Assembly: GCA_900316925.1 (NCBI GenBank)
Contig: ONEU01000191.1
Coordinates: forward strand, 1 to 7,170
Reading direction: 5' to 3'
Length of the DNA stretch: 7,170 bases
Origin: an uncultured Eubacteriales bacterium
GTDB taxonomy: Bacteria > Bacillota > Clostridia > Oscillospirales > Acutalibacteraceae
Shown here: positions 6,292-7,170 of the stretch, piece by piece
Numbering within the stretch: the stretch's first letter is position 1
How the letters are laid out: every line of letters starts with the position of its first letter
Translations under genes and position numbers: made by a program
The notes under the pieces: model-generated
The model's input: the letters and a program-made list of their open reading frames with translations, nothing else
What the model was told of the DNA's origin: nothing
Database searches by the model: none

Positions 6292-6795
6292 TCATCCTGC
6301 ACCTGTTTTCACGGCACTATCAATCAGATAGCTGCCGTCAGTCATTGTCAGGCCGAAAAGCTCCTTATGGCTGTAGCTGCCCGGCGCCTGACTGCTTCCG
6401 TCAATATCCGTGAATGAACCGGTATAGGTCAGGGTATAATCTACGGTTACCAGAACATGATCTCCCTGGCGCTGAAAGTTCTCAAAGTCGATCTTCTCCA
6501 GACTGGCGGATTCCAGCTCGGTGGTGACATCATAAAACGCCGTCTCATTCTGGCACAACGGAAATTCGGAACTGGTGCAAAGCTGCAGCTCGGAATAGCT
6601 TTTATGCTCCAGAGCCTGCAAATAGGTGCTGATCGTTTCGGTGATTGCTGTCTGCTCGGTTTCATTGGCGGCAATCAAATCGTAACCGTTGCTCTCCGGT
6701 ATCGTTTCCGGCACATTCTCCTGACAGGATGAAAACAACAGCACAGCGCAGATCCCAATGCATAGACTGCCGGCTTGCATCCATCGTCTCTTCAT
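6292..6795 (-). CDS. Small putative lipoprotein
   Basis: This 167-residue protein has an N-terminal export signal: MKRR, a hydrophobic core (about 9-21), then FSSC with Cys24 as the likely lipidated residue. Phe at position -3 is a slightly atypical lipobox. The mature part, about 144 residues, is acidic at first, with a linker-like stretch rich in Glu, Pro, Asn and Thr. Its later part (about 48-160), with a helix around ETISTYLQALEHKSYSEL followed by beta strands such as VLVTVDYTLTYTG, could be an NTF2-like fold. That is a weak inference. The ATG at 6795 lies one base after the upstream kinase-like stop (TGAgATG), with a weak GTGGGG nearby, which points to translational coupling. An in-frame GTG at 6810 is possible but would put five extra residues, including an acidic one, before the signal peptide. 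Confidence 0.8.
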   Translation of the reverse strand: MKRRWMQAGSLCIGICAVLLFSSCQENVPETIPESNGYDLIAANETEQTAITETISTYLQALEHKSYSELQLCTSSEFPLCQNETAFYDVTTELESASLEKIDFENFQRQGDHVLVTVDYTLTYTGSFTDIDGSSQAPGSYSHKELFGLTMTDGSYLIDSAVKTGAG

Positions 6796-6796
6796 C

Positions 6797-7170
6797 TCAG
6801 ATCGCCCCACGCAGACGCAGATAGTATTTGATCAGCTCCACACATCTGGAGATCCCCAGTTCTCCGCTGTTGAGACAAAGGTGGTAATTGACGGGATCCC
6901 CCCATTTGCCCGATGCATAATAATTATAGTAATTGGCACGTGATTTGTCCATCTTATTGATGACAGAACGTGCCTTCTCCTGCGGTACATGGTGCACATC
7001 CACCGCATACCGGATCCGCTTGTCCATATCGGCGCAGATAAACAGCCTGAAGCAGTCCTGTCTGTCGGCCAACACATAGTCGGCACAGCGTCCGACGATC
7101 ACGCAGGAATCCTGTGCCACCTTCTTGATCGTCTCATGCTGGATCAGAAATACCCGATCGTTCAGCGACA
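6797..7170 (-). CDS. Cytidylate kinase-like family protein, N-terminus outside window
   Basis: Only the C-terminal 123 residues lie in the window, and the reading frame stays open to 7170. The segment SCVIVGRCADYVL, then FRLFICADMDKRIR, then DKSRANYYNYYASGKWGD, and finally NYHLCLNSGELGI, matches the cytidylate kinase-like family common in clostridia. These are P-loop proteins annotated as kinases without a proven substrate. The P-loop itself would be upstream and cannot be checked. The family motif usually reads GRGADY, and here the middle residue is Cys. A GTG at 7120 could be taken for a start, but the frame continues upstream with family-like sequence (RVFLIQHETIKK), so it is internal. This is the most upstream minus-strand gene seen, so the operon promoter is outside the window. 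Confidence 0.87.
   Translation of the reverse strand, partial: SLNDRVFLIQHETIKKVAQDSCVIVGRCADYVLADRQDCFRLFICADMDKRIRYAVDVHHVPQEKARSVINKMDKSRANYYNYYASGKWGDPVNYHLCLNSGELGISRCVELIKYYLRLRGAI

Noticed and set aside
6275..6295. ATG at 6295 as the start of the 84-residue gene
   Set aside because: It overlaps the lipoprotein stop as ATGA, but has no spaced ribosome binding site, while the ATG at 6274 has AAGGAG at seven bases. It cannot be fully excluded.
1..7170. CRISPR array, insertion sequence, prophage or integration at the tRNA genes
   Set aside because: I saw no regularly spaced repeats, no transposase or integrase, and no repeated copy of a tRNA 3' end downstream.

Overview
The window looks like ordinary chromosomal DNA from a Gram-positive, clostridial-type Firmicute, possibly an anaerobic gut member of the Oscillospiraceae/Ruminococcaceae. 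This placement is inference. It rests on strong GGAGG-type ribosome binding sites, tRNA genes that encode their CCA ends, moderate GC, an NAD-dependent ligase, and a carboxyspermidine-type polyamine gene. I cannot name the species.

Layout: (1) Bases 1-184 carry the end of a tRNA cluster, tRNA-Leu(CAG) (missing only its first base) and tRNA-Val(TAC), closed by a strong intrinsic terminator at 184-224. (2) A non-coding leader of about 210 bases holds a GC-rich hairpin and a sigma70-like promoter. (3) A plus-strand operon runs 438-4586: nspC (carboxynorspermidine/carboxyspermidine decarboxylase), an AEC-family membrane transporter, and ligA (NAD+-dependent DNA ligase). The gaps are only 36 and 24 bases, and each gene has a good ribosome binding site. 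(4) A convergent intergenic region (4587-4746) holds an imperfect hairpin and a strong terminator. (5) A minus-strand operon fills the rest. In transcription order it holds a cytidylate kinase-like protein (5' end outside the window), a small lipoprotein, an 84-residue protein of unknown function, a left-handed beta-helix protein resembling only the acetyltransferase half of GlmU, and a Nudix hydrolase with a TTG start.

The plus-strand genes do not form one obvious pathway. NspC makes a polyamine from its carboxy-precursor, the AEC protein probably exports an organic anion or other small solute, and LigA seals DNA nicks. Their linkage is probably co-transcription without shared function. The minus-strand genes are tightly packed and two are almost certainly translationally coupled. 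They combine a nucleotide-kinase fold, a hexapeptide-repeat protein and a nucleoside-diphosphate hydrolase, but no pathway can be read from the sequence.

I found no mobile element, CRISPR array, phage gene or clearly new system. The points most worth a second look are the orphan NspC context, the standalone GlmU-like beta-helix protein, the unknown 84-residue protein, and the undefined hairpin after ligA.
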